A stretch of 62,327 bases of DNA from Dehalococcoidia bacterium. Lineage in GTDB: Bacteria; Chloroflexota; Dehalococcoidia; Lucifugimonadales; UBA1127. Below are positions 7,749 to 17,176 of the stretch, one piece after another (the stretch's first letter is position 1; each line of letters starts with the position of its first letter). Below the pieces are notes generated by a model. That model worked only from the letters and a program-made list of their open reading frames with translations, made no database searches and was not told where the DNA came from. The position numbers and the translations under genes are program-made. Where the stretch lies: NCBI GenBank assembly GCA_029936935.1, contig JAPYRQ010000003.1:1-62327 (forward strand), written 5' to 3'.

Positions 7749-9878
7749 CTAGTTTTTCTCTTTGTCCTTGCCCTCGTCTTCTGAAGACTCAGCGTCGTCT
7801 GACGTAGCATTGCCTTCGCTGCTATCCGCAGAAGACTCGTCTTCGCCTTCGTCCGTAGGTTGGGTGGGGAACAGGGAGTCTTCCTTTTCACCCAGGTTGT
7901 CTTCAGCTTCTCTCAGCATGTCAGCTACTGACTCCGGCTCAGGTGGTAGCATGTTCTCTTTTCCGGGTGTCCTGATGTGGGACCCGCCTCCACCAATGAT
8001 CGAGAACACCACGGAGCCACCCATGACCACACCGCCTACGAGCAGCAAGATCATTGCTCGACTCTTCACACCATCGAAGAATGCATCACCTACCTGGAGG
8101 CCGGTATCGTAGGCCTTTTCTAGAACAATGGCCTCCAACTGGTCTTCAGCATCTGCAACACGTTCAATCTTTTCTTTTTCCAACTCATCTTTTGCAATAG
8201 AGTCATAGAGAGGTCCACTGGCTACAAAAACCAACAACGCTGAAACAAACAGGGAACCGGCGGCCCAACCCAGCTTGGTTATCCACTTACGGCCACCAAT
8301 GAAGCCGGTCATGCCTAACATGACTAGTGACAAGAGCGGCAATCCTAGGCTCCATGACCGGGCACGGTCAATATAGCCTCTGGTATCGTTAAAATCCTCT
8401 ATGTCCTCGCTATAGCTCAGGTCGTCAACGTCATAAACGAGTTCCAGGAGGTCGTCCTTTGTCCAGTTCCAGCCGTCCCGGATGGTCTCTCGTATGTAGT
8501 CCAGGTCATCCAGTGAGGATTGATCCATAACCTTGGGGAGATCAGTTTCATTGAATGACCAGCCGTTTTTAACAGCCATCCGTACATCATCCAGGGTTTT
8601 AGCAGACTCAGTTCCACTGATGGTTGCCAGAAGATCCTCTTTTGTGAAAGTCACGGAGGAAGGCAATTGATCTGTGATGCTCTGACCAAGGAAATCCAGA
8701 GGGTCTATGCCCAGGCCGTCTTGGAGTGCCTCAACGGTCAGGCCGTGTATCGTGCACAGGAGTGACGTGGGATCAGCGACACCCAGGGCTATCTGAATAA
8801 TCTGGGCTGAGGTACAAGCAGGTAGGCTTTCTAAAAGCGCGGTGTATTTCTGGGTCACAGTGCCGGTCAAGATATCAACTGCAGCACCTATTCTGTCTTG
8901 TACAGGCACCGTCACGATGAATCCTTCGCTTGTGCCGGTCAGATACGGGATGATGCCGTTCACTAGATTGTCAGTCTGCTGGGCTACCCATGTCGGAGTC
9001 AGGGCAGCTTCCACTGCCTGACGTATTTCCGGCCTAGTAATCACGACTCCGAGAGGTAGCTCCACCCCATCGACGAGGTATTCGTCCAAGGCTGGATCAA
9101 TGACTTCATCCAGGATGTACGGTTGGAGGTCTACATTCTCCAGAATACGGTTGAACTCCTGCTGGACTGCAACAACCTTATCCTCCAGGGGGATTGTGAA
9201 GGTGAATGTGTCGCTCTTACCTATAAAGTAGGGCCCAACATCGTTTGCGGCCTGTGTCTGTAGCGATTGGAGGAGTTCCGGAGTGATCACTCGCTCCAAG
9301 GACTCAACGGCTTGATTCGCCGTGAGGGATATGCCCAGTGCCAGGTCAATCTCTGTTCCTAATCTGTCTTCAACAGCTTGAGGGATAGTTTCGTCAAAGA
9401 GGGCGGCATGAAGGTCGATACTGTTGAGAAGCTCTTGGATGACTACCAGCGCCACATCAGCACGCTCGGCAAGGCTGACTGTAAGCGAAAGGTCATCGGT
9501 CTCGCCAGTCAAATAGGGGACAGCGTCGTCAATGGCAAGCTCAACTTCGGTCTGAATCCAATCCGGCGGAAGCGTTGCCTGGATTGCTTCGACGATCTCT
9601 TCCGTGGTCAGATTGATGTCCAGCGGTAGGCCGCCGGCTTCTTCAATCTGTTGATCGATAGCGACTGTGAGAGCGTCCGTATAGAGGAAGTTGTAGATAT
9701 CCGCCTCTACTAGCTGATCTTTAAAGAATTGCTCTTCAAGGAACGTATCGTTCACTCGCAAAGACAACAGTGTGACGATCAGCAGGGGAATCATCAGGAC
9801 GCCCAACCCGATTGCTATGAGCCTTCTTACCCAGATTATTTTGCCCCGTACTAATACGAATTTGAACGATTGCGCCAT
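7749..9878 (-). CDS. Large repeat-containing membrane protein with acidic tail (unknown function)
   Basis: Not recognised as a named family. With ATG at 9876-9878 the protein has 709 residues. It has a basic N-terminus and one membrane segment (about residues 20-42). A long outside region follows, then three more hydrophobic segments (about 510-635), and a cytosolic tail of about 75 residues very rich in Asp, Glu and Ser. The outside region holds three tandem repeats of about 105-120 residues. Each carries a helix ending in LP/TP-x-W/L, then a PYLTG or PYFIG motif, then alternating beta-like residues and an A/V-V helix. Two shorter repeats with the core DGW or NGW follow. It is divergent from mutS2, and no partner gene reveals its role. 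Confidence 0.75.
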   Translation of the reverse strand: MAQSFKFVLVRGKIIWVRRLIAIGLGVLMIPLLIVTLLSLRVNDTFLEEQFFKDQLVEADIYNFLYTDALTVAIDQQIEEAGGLPLDINLTTEEIVEAIQATLPPDWIQTEVELAIDDAVPYLTGETDDLSLTVSLAERADVALVVIQELLNSIDLHAALFDETIPQAVEDRLGTEIDLALGISLTANQAVESLERVITPELLQSLQTQAANDVGPYFIGKSDTFTFTIPLEDKVVAVQQEFNRILENVDLQPYILDEVIDPALDEYLVDGVELPLGVVITRPEIRQAVEAALTPTWVAQQTDNLVNGIIPYLTGTSEGFIVTVPVQDRIGAAVDILTGTVTQKYTALLESLPACTSAQIIQIALGVADPTSLLCTIHGLTVEALQDGLGIDPLDFLGQSITDQLPSSVTFTKEDLLATISGTESAKTLDDVRMAVKNGWSFNETDLPKVMDQSSLDDLDYIRETIRDGWNWTKDDLLELVYDVDDLSYSEDIEDFNDTRGYIDRARSWSLGLPLLSLVMLGMTGFIGGRKWITKLGWAAGSLFVSALLVFVASGPLYDSIAKDELEKEKIERVADAEDQLEAIVLEKAYDTGLQVGDAFFDGVKSRAMILLLVGGVVMGGSVVFSIIGGGGSHIRTPGKENMLPPEPESVADMLREAEDNLGEKEDSLFPTQPTDEGEDESSADSSEGNATSDDAESSEDEGKDKEKN

Positions 9879-9995
9879 TCTATGGAGATGCTTCCGCACC
9901 GTCAAGGTAACCAGACGCTCCTGGTATACAACGATATTAGGCTATCCAAGGTTGCAAAGACCCCAACAGCATCCCTCTGGCGTAGCTCGTGTAGA

Positions 9996-12545
9996 ATGAA
10001 AGTCGATAACAAACAAGAGGTATTGGTGGAAACGATAGGTTCTGATTCCACAGACGAGGCATCACCTATAGACAGTAAGCCGCAGACATTGAGCGCCCGG
10101 TCACTGGAACTGCTGGAGTTCCCGGCCGTGCTGGCCCAACTTGGCGGGCATTCGGCCTTCGCCCTTGGACGTGAAGCTGCCCTCGCGCTGACGCCATCGT
10201 CGAACCATGACGATGTTGCCCGCCGACAGCAGGAGACCTCTGAGGCAAGGCTCTTCATTGAGTCCGATGGCGTCATGGATATGGACGAGGCGGCAGACGT
10301 CCGACTTGAGGCGCATCGTGCAGCCAAAGAGGGCATCCTCACCGGGCTTGAGCTGCGTGCCATCGCAGAGACGCTACGGGCTGGGCGCATGGCTAGAGCC
10401 ACCTTTCAGCGCAGGTTGAAAGAATGTCCTGCGTTGGCGGATGTTGCAGGTAGGATTCCGGACTTGGATCTGCAGGAAACCAACATAGCACGGTCAATCA
10501 GCAAGAGCGGAGAGGTAGAGGATGCGGCTTCCCCCGCCCTGCGTGAGCATCGGTCTCAAGGGCGAATCGCGTACAACAGGTTGGAAGAGACGCTGCAACG
10601 GATGATTCGCTCAGACCGGGGACGAAATGTTCTTCAAGAACCGCTGATTACTGAACGGAATGGTCGATTGGTGGTGCCGGTCAAAGTGGAGATGCGCAAC
10701 AGGTTGCCGGGCCTGGTGCATGACGTCTCAGGCAGCGGCGAGACCATCTTTGTAGAGCCGCTTGCAGCGGTGACCCTGGGGAACCAGTGGCGGGAACTCA
10801 AACTCGCTGAAGGCCGTGAAGAAGAACGAATCCTCCGGGAACTCTCTACAAGCATTGGCGACTACGCTGATGAGGTCGAGTTGACCCTCGATTTGCTCGC
10901 AAGACTTGACCTTGCCCTGGCGAAAGGTCGCTACGCTAAGCGTTTAGGTGCCATTCCAGCAGCTACTGCGGGGGCTGATACCCAGGACATACGGCTGGTG
11001 GCGGCAAGGCATCCGTTGCTGCGAGGCGAAGTCGTCCCCCTATCCTTGGAACTCGGCTCAACCAGTAGGAGCGATGACGCTGATGACGGAGTGGCAGGAA
11101 CCCCTAGAAGGGTACTACTGATAACAGGCCCCAACGGCGGCGGAAAGACCGTGACTCTCAAGACCTTGGGACTCCTGGCACTGATGCATCAGACCGGACT
11201 GCAGGTTCCTGCGTCTGAAGGCACTGTGCTGCCTATCTTTGATCGCGTGTACGCGGACATCGGCGACCAGCAGAGCATTGAACAGTCCCTCTCTACGTTC
11301 ACTTCCCATATGGAAAGCGTGAAATCCATCCTATCGGAGGCCACATCGCGGTCGCTGGTGCTCATGGACGAACTTGGGACGAGCACTGACCCCGAGGAGG
11401 GTGCTGCCCTTGCCGAGGCCGTGCTGCACAGCTTGCTGCAGGTGGGAGTGACTACGGTGGCAACCACGCACTTACGACGTGTTGCAGCCTACGTGCAGGA
11501 GACCGCTGGAATGATCAATGCGAGCGTGGAATTGGACCCTGACACCTTTGAGCCCACTTACGGTCTGGCGGTCGGTCTGCCTGGGCGGAGTTATGCCCTG
11601 ACTATCGCTGCTAGGACGGGTTTGCCCCCGGAAGTGGTGGCGCGTGCACAGTCCATGCTCTCGCCGGAACACCAGCGCGTGGACGAGTTGCTGGCGGAAG
11701 TGGTGGAGGAGCGTCAGGCGGCGGCCAATATGCGTGCCGAGGGTGAGGCGGTTCTGGCTCAAGCCCAGGAACTTCGACGTGAAGCAGAAGCGGAGTTGGA
11801 GCGGTTACGGGCGCTGGAAGTGGAGCAACTTGAAGTCGCTCGACATGACTTGCAGACCCAGGCCCAGGAGTTGATGGGCAAGCTTCAAGCAGCGGGGAAG
11901 GTCCTTCATGCCACACCCCAGGCCCCTACCGTTGAAGTTGTGGCAGAGGTTCAGCAGGCGGTTGCGTCCGTGCAGAACGTACGTAAACAGCTACGCACAC
12001 GCTCGTGGAGGCCGAAGCGCGCCGATAGGGCAGCATGGTTGCAGAACCTTGCCGCGGGAGATTCAGTGCGCGTGCAGGGTTTCCCCGGAATAGCACAGGT
12101 CATTTCTGACCCGGATGGTAGAGGAATGGTTGAGGTGGCGGTAGGCTCCTTGCGAGCGCAAGTGCCCCTGGAACACGTTATGCATCGAGACCCCGAAGGA
12201 GCTTCTACTGCCCCGTCTCCGGTTAAACGCAAGCCCAAACCAAAAGTTGAGATACCGGAAGAATTCATGGGTAGCACCCAGCCCGGCGGCGAATTACTTC
12301 AAGTGCCATCAACAGACTTGGATATGAGAGGGATGCGCGTGGATGAAGCCTTAATCCAACTTGAGACGTTCCTGGACAAAGCTCTGCTGGATGGCGCATC
12401 ACAGGTGCGTATCATCCACGGCATGGGCACGGGCGCGTTGAGAACAGCGGTGCGAGAACGATTAGGCTCTCACGCTATGGTTACCCGCTGGGCGCCGGAA
12501 GAGGGCCGTACTGCCGATGGCGCAACAATTGCTGACCTGGCCTAA
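9996..12545 (+). CDS. mutS2: Endonuclease MutS2
   Basis: MutS2 is a MutS-like ATPase with a C-terminal Smr nuclease domain, linked to suppression of homologous recombination and to rescue of collided ribosomes. ATG at 9996 (MKVDNKQEV) is chosen; the in-frame extension upstream crosses the divergent gene's start and looks non-coding. Walker A (GPNGGGKT) is at about residues 378-385 and Walker B with the D-loop is LVLMDELGTSTDP. A long coiled coil rich in Glu and Arg follows. The Smr domain near the end has LDMRGMRVDEA and HGMGTGALR. At 849 residues it is somewhat longer than the Bacillus protein. Its stop overlaps the end of the convergent response-regulator remnant. Confidence 0.95.
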   Translation: MKVDNKQEVLVETIGSDSTDEASPIDSKPQTLSARSLELLEFPAVLAQLGGHSAFALGREAALALTPSSNHDDVARRQQETSEARLFIESDGVMDMDEAADVRLEAHRAAKEGILTGLELRAIAETLRAGRMARATFQRRLKECPALADVAGRIPDLDLQETNIARSISKSGEVEDAASPALREHRSQGRIAYNRLEETLQRMIRSDRGRNVLQEPLITERNGRLVVPVKVEMRNRLPGLVHDVSGSGETIFVEPLAAVTLGNQWRELKLAEGREEERILRELSTSIGDYADEVELTLDLLARLDLALAKGRYAKRLGAIPAATAGADTQDIRLVAARHPLLRGEVVPLSLELGSTSRSDDADDGVAGTPRRVLLITGPNGGGKTVTLKTLGLLALMHQTGLQVPASEGTVLPIFDRVYADIGDQQSIEQSLSTFTSHMESVKSILSEATSRSLVLMDELGTSTDPEEGAALAEAVLHSLLQVGVTTVATTHLRRVAAYVQETAGMINASVELDPDTFEPTYGLAVGLPGRSYALTIAARTGLPPEVVARAQSMLSPEHQRVDELLAEVVEERQAAANMRAEGEAVLAQAQELRREAEAELERLRALEVEQLEVARHDLQTQAQELMGKLQAAGKVLHATPQAPTVEVVAEVQQAVASVQNVRKQLRTRSWRPKRADRAAWLQNLAAGDSVRVQGFPGIAQVISDPDGRGMVEVAVGSLRAQVPLEHVMHRDPEGASTAPSPVKRKPKPKVEIPEEFMGSTQPGGELLQVPSTDLDMRGMRVDEALIQLETFLDKALLDGASQVRIIHGMGTGALRTAVRERLGSHAMVTRWAPEEGRTADGATIADLA

Positions 12546-13289
12546 CGCGATAGGGCAGCGCTTGGTGTAGATGTGTCTGTACTAGAGGGTTTCGGCAGTT
12601 GATCCACGATGAAACGATACCCTACGCCCGTCTCTGTACGAATGTACCGAGGGTTGCTTGAATTATCCTTCAGCTTGTGGCGCAACCGGTTCACGAACAC
12701 ACGCAGGTAATCCACTTCCTCGCCGTATTCAATAACCAGACCTGTTGCAACAGCATCTTGTGTGTCATGACCTTGCCCTTATGGGTAACCAACTCTGTCA
12801 GCAAGCTGTACTCAGTGGGCGTCAACTTCACTTCGCTCCCTTCCACCGTGACGAAACGGAGGGCGAAGTTGATCTGAAGGTCTCCGCTCTCGTACGTTGG
12901 CTCAGGGAGCAGGGTCTCGGCCTGGTTGGTGCGACGTAATACCGCCTCTATGCGCGCAACCAGTTCTTCGATCACAATGGCTTCACCAGATAATCGTCTG
13001 CGCCTAATCGCAGAGACTTGACCTTCTCCTGCTCTTCCAGCACGGCGCTGAGCATGATAATGGGCACAGAAGACCACTCACGCACACGACGACATACCTC
13101 AAACCCGTTCATCCCCGGCATAGTCACGTCCAACACCAGAAGGTCAGCCATGGTCTCTTCCATCAACGTTAGCGCATGTAGGCCATCGCTGGCCGTCACT
13201 ACTTCGTATTCCTGCCTGCGGAGGTTCGCGGACACTGACCTCAAGATGCTCTGATCATCGCCCACCAGAAGTATTGTTGCCTTTCTCAT
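12542..13289 (-). pseudogene. OmpR/KdpE-type response regulator broken by two frameshifts
   Basis: Three reading frames together spell a complete winged-helix response regulator of about 245 residues. The receiver part (ATG at 13289) contains the phosphoacceptor Asp in LLVLDVTMPG and ends prematurely after DDYLVKPL. The next frame resumes with VIEELVARIEAVLRR and a DNA-binding domain up to LLQQVW. A third frame then gives EYGEEVDYLRVFVNRLRHK and VGYRF to the natural stop at 12542-12544. Each join needs a single missing base, near 12977 and near 12742. The first acidic residue of the usual receiver pair is Gly (VGDDQ). No sensor kinase gene is adjacent. The gene is either recently inactivated or carries assembly errors. 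Confidence 0.85.
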
Positions 13290-13650
13290 TACATCACAAC
13301 CCCTTGGGTTGTCGCAGTTGTGTGTTGGTCTGCTCTCTTCTATCCATTGAGTCTAGGCGGAATAGGCCGTTATCAACAGAGGGAGGCCATCTAATTTTGA
13401 GGGGGAAGAACTATAATTTTGCTCTACAAGTTGTCTGGAAGATTTCCCAAACACTGGGGGGTTCCGGCACTCTCACGATTCGTGGATTCCCCCAATTCCC
13501 TTGATATTTAGATATGTTTTTGGTGTTAACCCTATCATCGCTCAGAGGCGATGGGGAATGTCCCTCTATTCCACTTCAGACATTGAGGCCGCAGCAATTG
13601 CAGCGATTGAGAGTCAACAAGCGGAGACGGCAACTGCTAGCCACTAGGCT
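13290..13650. other. Noncoding interval with hairpins
   Basis: I see no credible gene in these 361 bases. An imperfect 11-bp inverted repeat (TGGGGGG-TTCC against GGAT-TCCCCCA) lies near 13457-13497. A 6-bp stem CATCGC/GCGATG lies near 13540-13558. The start of the interval should hold the promoter of the broken response regulator on the minus strand. Confidence 0.5.
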
Positions 13651-14430
13651 TCAATCGTCGCAGGCCTGAAGGGAAACGCCCATGTCCGTGTATTTTGCTG
13701 CGAACACGACTTTGAGCCGTTCCTGGAGAACGGCAAAGTCGTCACACCAACCCTCTGCAATGCAATCCTCTGTCAGCGCCCAATCAAAGTACTCGATGAG
13801 GTCATCTACCTGATCGGAGTCGTTCTTTAACCCTATCGAGAGGCTACGATCGGGCGCCTCAGCAGCCAACCACATGTTGTATCGGAGTTGGTCGCCATAG
13901 GTGAGTGGAAAGCCCGTGTCGTTGGTGTAGCCATCGATGTTGTCAGGCTCAACGGCGTCGAACCCTTTGGCGGCACAGAGGTCGAGACGCGCGCCCATGA
14001 TAGGCGCAAGAGCATCGATGTTCCGGATGTCCAACCAGCGCTCGCCTTCCCAGCCATCGTAGTCGTCGCCAAGGACTTCGGACGGAAACGCATCGGCGTC
14101 AGACCTCCACTCCTCCCAACTCCCAGCGCTCATGTGGCAGATGACATCTCGACCTTGAGCGTGGAGGCTGGAAACGAGCTCAGCGGACACATCGAACAAG
14201 TCGACATCGTAGACATCCACATCGAACGATGTATCAACGTCGCCGGTGTTTATCTGCCATTGCCAGGAGTTTCCCACTGTGGGTAGCCATGAGTCTTCGT
14301 TCAGCGGTGCCGGAGTCAAAACAGAAATAGAAGGCAGAGACTCTACCTCTTCCGAACCGCTGGAGCAGGCCGATATGAAGAGCCCTGTAACCAGGATCGC
14401 TATCAGGGCGCTCCAAGCTTGGGTGGGCAT
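13651..14430 (-). CDS. GH114-like (endo-alpha-1,4-polygalactosaminidase-type) lipoprotein
   Basis: A 259-residue exported protein. The N-terminus is a lipoprotein signal ending in the lipobox LFISAC, so the mature protein should be anchored by Cys near residue 22. The body matches the TIM-barrel family of putative endo-alpha-1,4-polygalactosaminidases: WQWQINTGDVDT early, CHMSAGSWEEW, WLDIRN, and FDAVEPDNIDGY, which carries likely catalytic acids. Family members hydrolyse galactosamine-rich exopolysaccharide. ATG at 14428-14430 shares its A with the TGA of the upstream rid gene, so translation is probably coupled. The substrate remains an inference from family membership. Confidence 0.82.
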   Translation of the reverse strand: MPTQAWSALIAILVTGLFISACSSGSEEVESLPSISVLTPAPLNEDSWLPTVGNSWQWQINTGDVDTSFDVDVYDVDLFDVSAELVSSLHAQGRDVICHMSAGSWEEWRSDADAFPSEVLGDDYDGWEGERWLDIRNIDALAPIMGARLDLCAAKGFDAVEPDNIDGYTNDTGFPLTYGDQLRYNMWLAAEAPDRSLSIGLKNDSDQVDDLIEYFDWALTEDCIAEGWCDDFAVLQERLKVVFAAKYTDMGVSLQACDD

Positions 14431-14813
14431 CAACCGATGTACGCTATTGCTTCAACTTCCATCAAGAACTCGGGCCTGGCCAGTCGGGAAATGACCAGCA
14501 ATGTGGAGGTTGGCGGGTTCTCGTTCAAGTAGCGCAGCCGAGATGCTCGTACAGCGTAAATGTCGTCTGGGTTCAAGATGTAGGTGGTTGTCTTCACAAT
14601 ATCGCTGAGCTTTGCGCCAACGGAGGCCAGCGCGTTCTGCAGGTTCTGGTATATCTGTTCGGCCTGGGCTGCAGCGTTGCCTTCCCCCACTACGGACCCA
14701 TCCGGCGCTATGGGCACCTGACCGGCGACGTAAATGGTGTCACCAGCTTTGACCACGTGTGAATACCCTGTGGGTGTGTGCATACCGCTTGGGTTCAAGT
14801 GCTCTTTAGGCAT
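14430..14813 (-). CDS. RidA/YjgF/TdcF-family protein lacking the catalytic arginine
   Basis: A 127-residue protein of the Rid family, which normally deaminates reactive enamine/imine intermediates as a cytosolic trimer. The start ATG follows AAGGAG. The family signatures are present: YVAGQVP, the NLQNALASVGAKLSD region, and MEVEAIAYI at the end. The substrate-carboxylate-binding Arg of archetypal RidA (in the P-A-R motif) is absent. The equivalent stretch reads NPPTSTLL, residues 99-106. It therefore probably belongs to one of the other Rid subfamilies and may not be a 2-aminoacrylate deaminase. It overlaps the following lipoprotein gene by one base. A second, arginine-containing paralogue lies at 47016. 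Confidence 0.88.
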   Translation of the reverse strand: MPKEHLNPSGMHTPTGYSHVVKAGDTIYVAGQVPIAPDGSVVGEGNAAAQAEQIYQNLQNALASVGAKLSDIVKTTTYILNPDDIYAVRASRLRYLNENPPTSTLLVISRLARPEFLMEVEAIAYIG

Positions 14814-15048
14814 AATGCTCCTTTTGAAAACAGTGTTTCTTCGATGGCCCTGGTATTATAGCCCCAACCGGCTCGCCGGTATTGATACGGAGACGAGGGC
14901 AAGCTCCCGCCTGACTTGCTGGCTCAACTATCAAGGGGAACCGGTAAGCCGGACTGGTAGTTAGAGCCGCAAGCTGAACCCGTATAAATCTGCTTTTGAA
15001 TCACTAGTACAACTACTGAGCAAGGCCGGCGAGCCAGCGGAGGGACCA

Positions 15049-16059
15049 TTGGACATTGGCAAGCTGCCAGCAGACCTGCTGGGAAAGCTGTTGAATACAG
15101 CGAACACCACGGATCCTCGAGTGTTGCTTGGCCCTCGCGTGGGCGCTGACGCAGCGGTCATCGATATGGGCGATACGGTGCTGGTTGCTAAGTCAGACCC
15201 TGTGACCTTCGCCGCTGAGCGCATCGGCTGGTACACCGTGCAGGTCAACGCCAACGACATCGCCTGCCTTGGCGCGACACCGAAGTGGTTCCTTGCCACC
15301 GTGCTGTTGCCAGAGGGAGCTGAGCCTGAGTTGGCCGAGGAGATATTCAACCAGATCACTGAGGCGTGCGATGGGTTGGGCGTTGCTCTGGTGGGAGGCC
15401 ACACAGAGATAACCTACGGCCTGACAAGAGCTATCGTGTCTGGTCATATGCTTGGCGAGGCGAAGAAGTCAGATGTCGTTTGGCCCGGAGGCGCACTGCC
15501 CGGCGATGTCCTGCTGCTCACAAGTGGGATCGCTATCGAGGGCACAGCGTTGTTGGCGCGTGAAGCCGCGGATGCGCTTCGCGCTGGTGGTATGAGCGAT
15601 GCTGAGATTGATGCAGCAGCGGCATTGTTGGAATCCCCTAGCATTAGTGTGGTCCGTGCGGCGCAGATTGCCTGTTCTGCCGGCGGCATCCATGCGATGC
15701 ACGATCCAACTGAAGGCGGCCTTGCTACCGGTTTGGCTGAGCTTGCTTCCGCTGCCAGCGTTGGCGTTGAACTGGACGCCGATGCGATTCATGTATTTCC
15801 TGAGACCCGGGCGGTGTGTACGGCGTTGCAGCTGGAACCGCTTGGATTGCTCGCTTCCGGCGCGCTTCTGATGGCTGTCGAGCCGGGGGGTGTGGCAAAC
15901 GTCCAGGCATCACTGGATCAAGAGGGTATCGATTCCCACCTCATTGGTAAGGTGACGGAAGCCACCGCCGGACTCAAGCTAGCATTTTCAAGTGGACTTT
16001 CCCCCTTGCCGATATTCCCCCGAGACGAACTTGCTCGTTACATGAGTCAACCGAACTAA
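15049..16059 (+). CDS. AIR synthase-related (HypE/ThiL-like) ATP-binding protein
   Basis: A 336-residue protein of the PurM/HypE/SelD/ThiL superfamily, whose members activate substrates with ATP. The N-terminal ATP-binding half shows GADAAVIDMGD and VQVNANDIACLGATP. The second half shows GGHTEIT, LPGDVLLLTSGIAIEG and HDPTEGGLATGL. The start is read as TTG at 15049 after CGGAGGG. The general arrangement is closest to HypE-like AIR synthase proteins found in many archaea and Chloroflexi without hydrogenases. It lacks the Cys/Sec glycine-rich N-terminal motif of selenophosphate synthetase. Its stop codon overlaps the start of the EamA transporter gene by one base, so the two form an operon. The substrate is unknown. 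Confidence 0.82.
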   Translation: MDIGKLPADLLGKLLNTANTTDPRVLLGPRVGADAAVIDMGDTVLVAKSDPVTFAAERIGWYTVQVNANDIACLGATPKWFLATVLLPEGAEPELAEEIFNQITEACDGLGVALVGGHTEITYGLTRAIVSGHMLGEAKKSDVVWPGGALPGDVLLLTSGIAIEGTALLAREAADALRAGGMSDAEIDAAAALLESPSISVVRAAQIACSAGGIHAMHDPTEGGLATGLAELASAASVGVELDADAIHVFPETRAVCTALQLEPLGLLASGALLMAVEPGGVANVQASLDQEGIDSHLIGKVTEATAGLKLAFSSGLSPLPIFPRDELARYMSQPN

Positions 16060-16949
16060 TGCGATTACTTACTCAAACCAAAAAGCGGCCAACAGCCCTC
16101 ATGGTCTACGCCGGGCTGGCGTTGGGCGTCTCCGCCGTTTCTTCAGCTGCTGTCCTCATTCGATTGGCCGATGCCCCTGCGCTGACCATCGCCGCCTACA
16201 GGCTGGTGCTAGCGTCAATCGTCGTGGTGCCAATAGGCCTCGCCACGGACTGGAGTGCCCTTTGCTCGTTGACGTTGAAACAGTGGGGATTGGCTGCCGT
16301 CTCTGCGGCATGTCTGGCAGCGCACTTTGCTTTCTGGATAACGTCGCTGGAGCATACGTCCGTTGCCAGCTCAGTCATCATCGTGACCTCCAACCCGATA
16401 CTTGTGGCTATCGGCTCAAGGCTGATCCTGCGAGAGCGTTCATCGCCGGCGGTTGTGCTTGGCATCGGCATGGCGTTGTTTGGTGGACTTGTCATAACGG
16501 TGGGCGACTGGGATCTGGGAGACCGCAGGCTTTACGGTGATTTCCTGGCGTTTCTGGGAGCTGCTGCGGTGGCGGGATACTACATTGCTGGGCGCAGCCT
16601 GCGTGAACGATTGAGCCTCTTCGGTTACATAACCCCGGTCTACGGCGGTGCGGCGATAATCCTGCTGGTGGTCGTATTTGTGACAGACACATCAATGACC
16701 GGGTTTAGCCTGGAGACGTACGGGTATCTGGCGTTCATTGGTTTGGTTCCCCAATTGGTGGGTCACTCGTCCTTAAACTGGTCGCTGGGCTACCTGCCCG
16801 CAACGTTGGTGTCTACGGCCGTTATGGCGGAGCCGATCGGCGCAACGCTGTTGGCTTGGGCTATTCTGGACGAAACCCCACCCGTGGCCACGGTGGCTGG
16901 CGGCGCTTTGGTGTTGCTGGGAGTGTACATAGCACTGCGAAAGCGCTAG
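16059..16949 (+). CDS. EamA/DMT-family permease
   Basis: A 296-residue inner-membrane protein with about ten hydrophobic segments arranged as two EamA repeats. The first repeat covers approximately residues 15-145, the second 155-290. Typical features are the early SSAAVLIRLADAPALTIAAYR segment and a late EPIGATLLAWAILDE motif. DMT permeases export or import amino acids, nucleotides or other small metabolites. The start ATG overlaps the stop of the AIR-synthase-like gene (TAATG), implying coupled translation and perhaps export or uptake of a related compound. The substrate cannot be deduced. Confidence 0.88.
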   Translation: MRLLTQTKKRPTALMVYAGLALGVSAVSSAAVLIRLADAPALTIAAYRLVLASIVVVPIGLATDWSALCSLTLKQWGLAAVSAACLAAHFAFWITSLEHTSVASSVIIVTSNPILVAIGSRLILRERSSPAVVLGIGMALFGGLVITVGDWDLGDRRLYGDFLAFLGAAAVAGYYIAGRSLRERLSLFGYITPVYGGAAIILLVVVFVTDTSMTGFSLETYGYLAFIGLVPQLVGHSSLNWSLGYLPATLVSTAVMAEPIGATLLAWAILDETPPVATVAGGALVLLGVYIALRKR

Positions 16950-17022
16950 CTTCACCTTGTATTGGGCGTCCTGGCGATGCTAGAATAACCGTGCAGGTCA
17001 CGCCAGTGGCCTCGTGGTTCGT

Positions 17023-17097
17023 TCCCCGGTAGCTCAGCGGTAGAGCAATCGACTGTTAATCGATTTGTCGTAGGTTCGATCCCTACCCGGGGAGCCA
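17023..17097 (+). tRNA. tRNA-Asn (anticodon GTT)
   Basis: The cloverleaf is complete: acceptor stem TCCCCGG/CCGGGGA, D-arm GCTC-AGCGGTA-GAGC, anticodon stem ATCGA/TCGAT with loop CTGTTAA, T-arm GTAGG-TTCGATC-CCTAC, discriminator G and encoded CCA. The anticodon GTT reads Asn codons. Confidence 0.97.
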
Positions 17098-17163
17098 TTT
17101 CCCACTTTCTTGAAACCGCCGCAGTTGTGTGTTCCTAATCCTGCCGAATTTCCGTAGCTGCGC

Positions 17164-17169
17164 TTATAC
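17164..17169 (+). promoter_or_regulatory. -10 box for a possibly leaderless transcript
   Basis: TATACT ends eight bases before the ATG at 17177, so the transcription start would fall on or beside the start codon. No convincing -35 box is seen. A GGAG sits only two bases before the ATG, which is too close for normal Shine-Dalgarno use. Confidence 0.4.
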
Positions 17170-17176
17170 TGGAGCC

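Noticed and set aside
9870-9995. Longer N-terminus for MutS2 starting at 9870
   Set aside because: It overlaps the start of the divergent membrane protein gene, and the extra residues do not resemble MutS2.
12542-13289. Programmed frameshifting in the response regulator
   Set aside because: Neither break carries a slippery heptamer or downstream structure, and two separate events would be needed.
15049-16059. AIR-synthase-like gene as the missing selenophosphate synthetase (SenC/SelD)
   Set aside because: It lacks the N-terminal Cys/Sec glycine-rich motif of SelD, is far from senAB, and its overall pattern is HypE-like.
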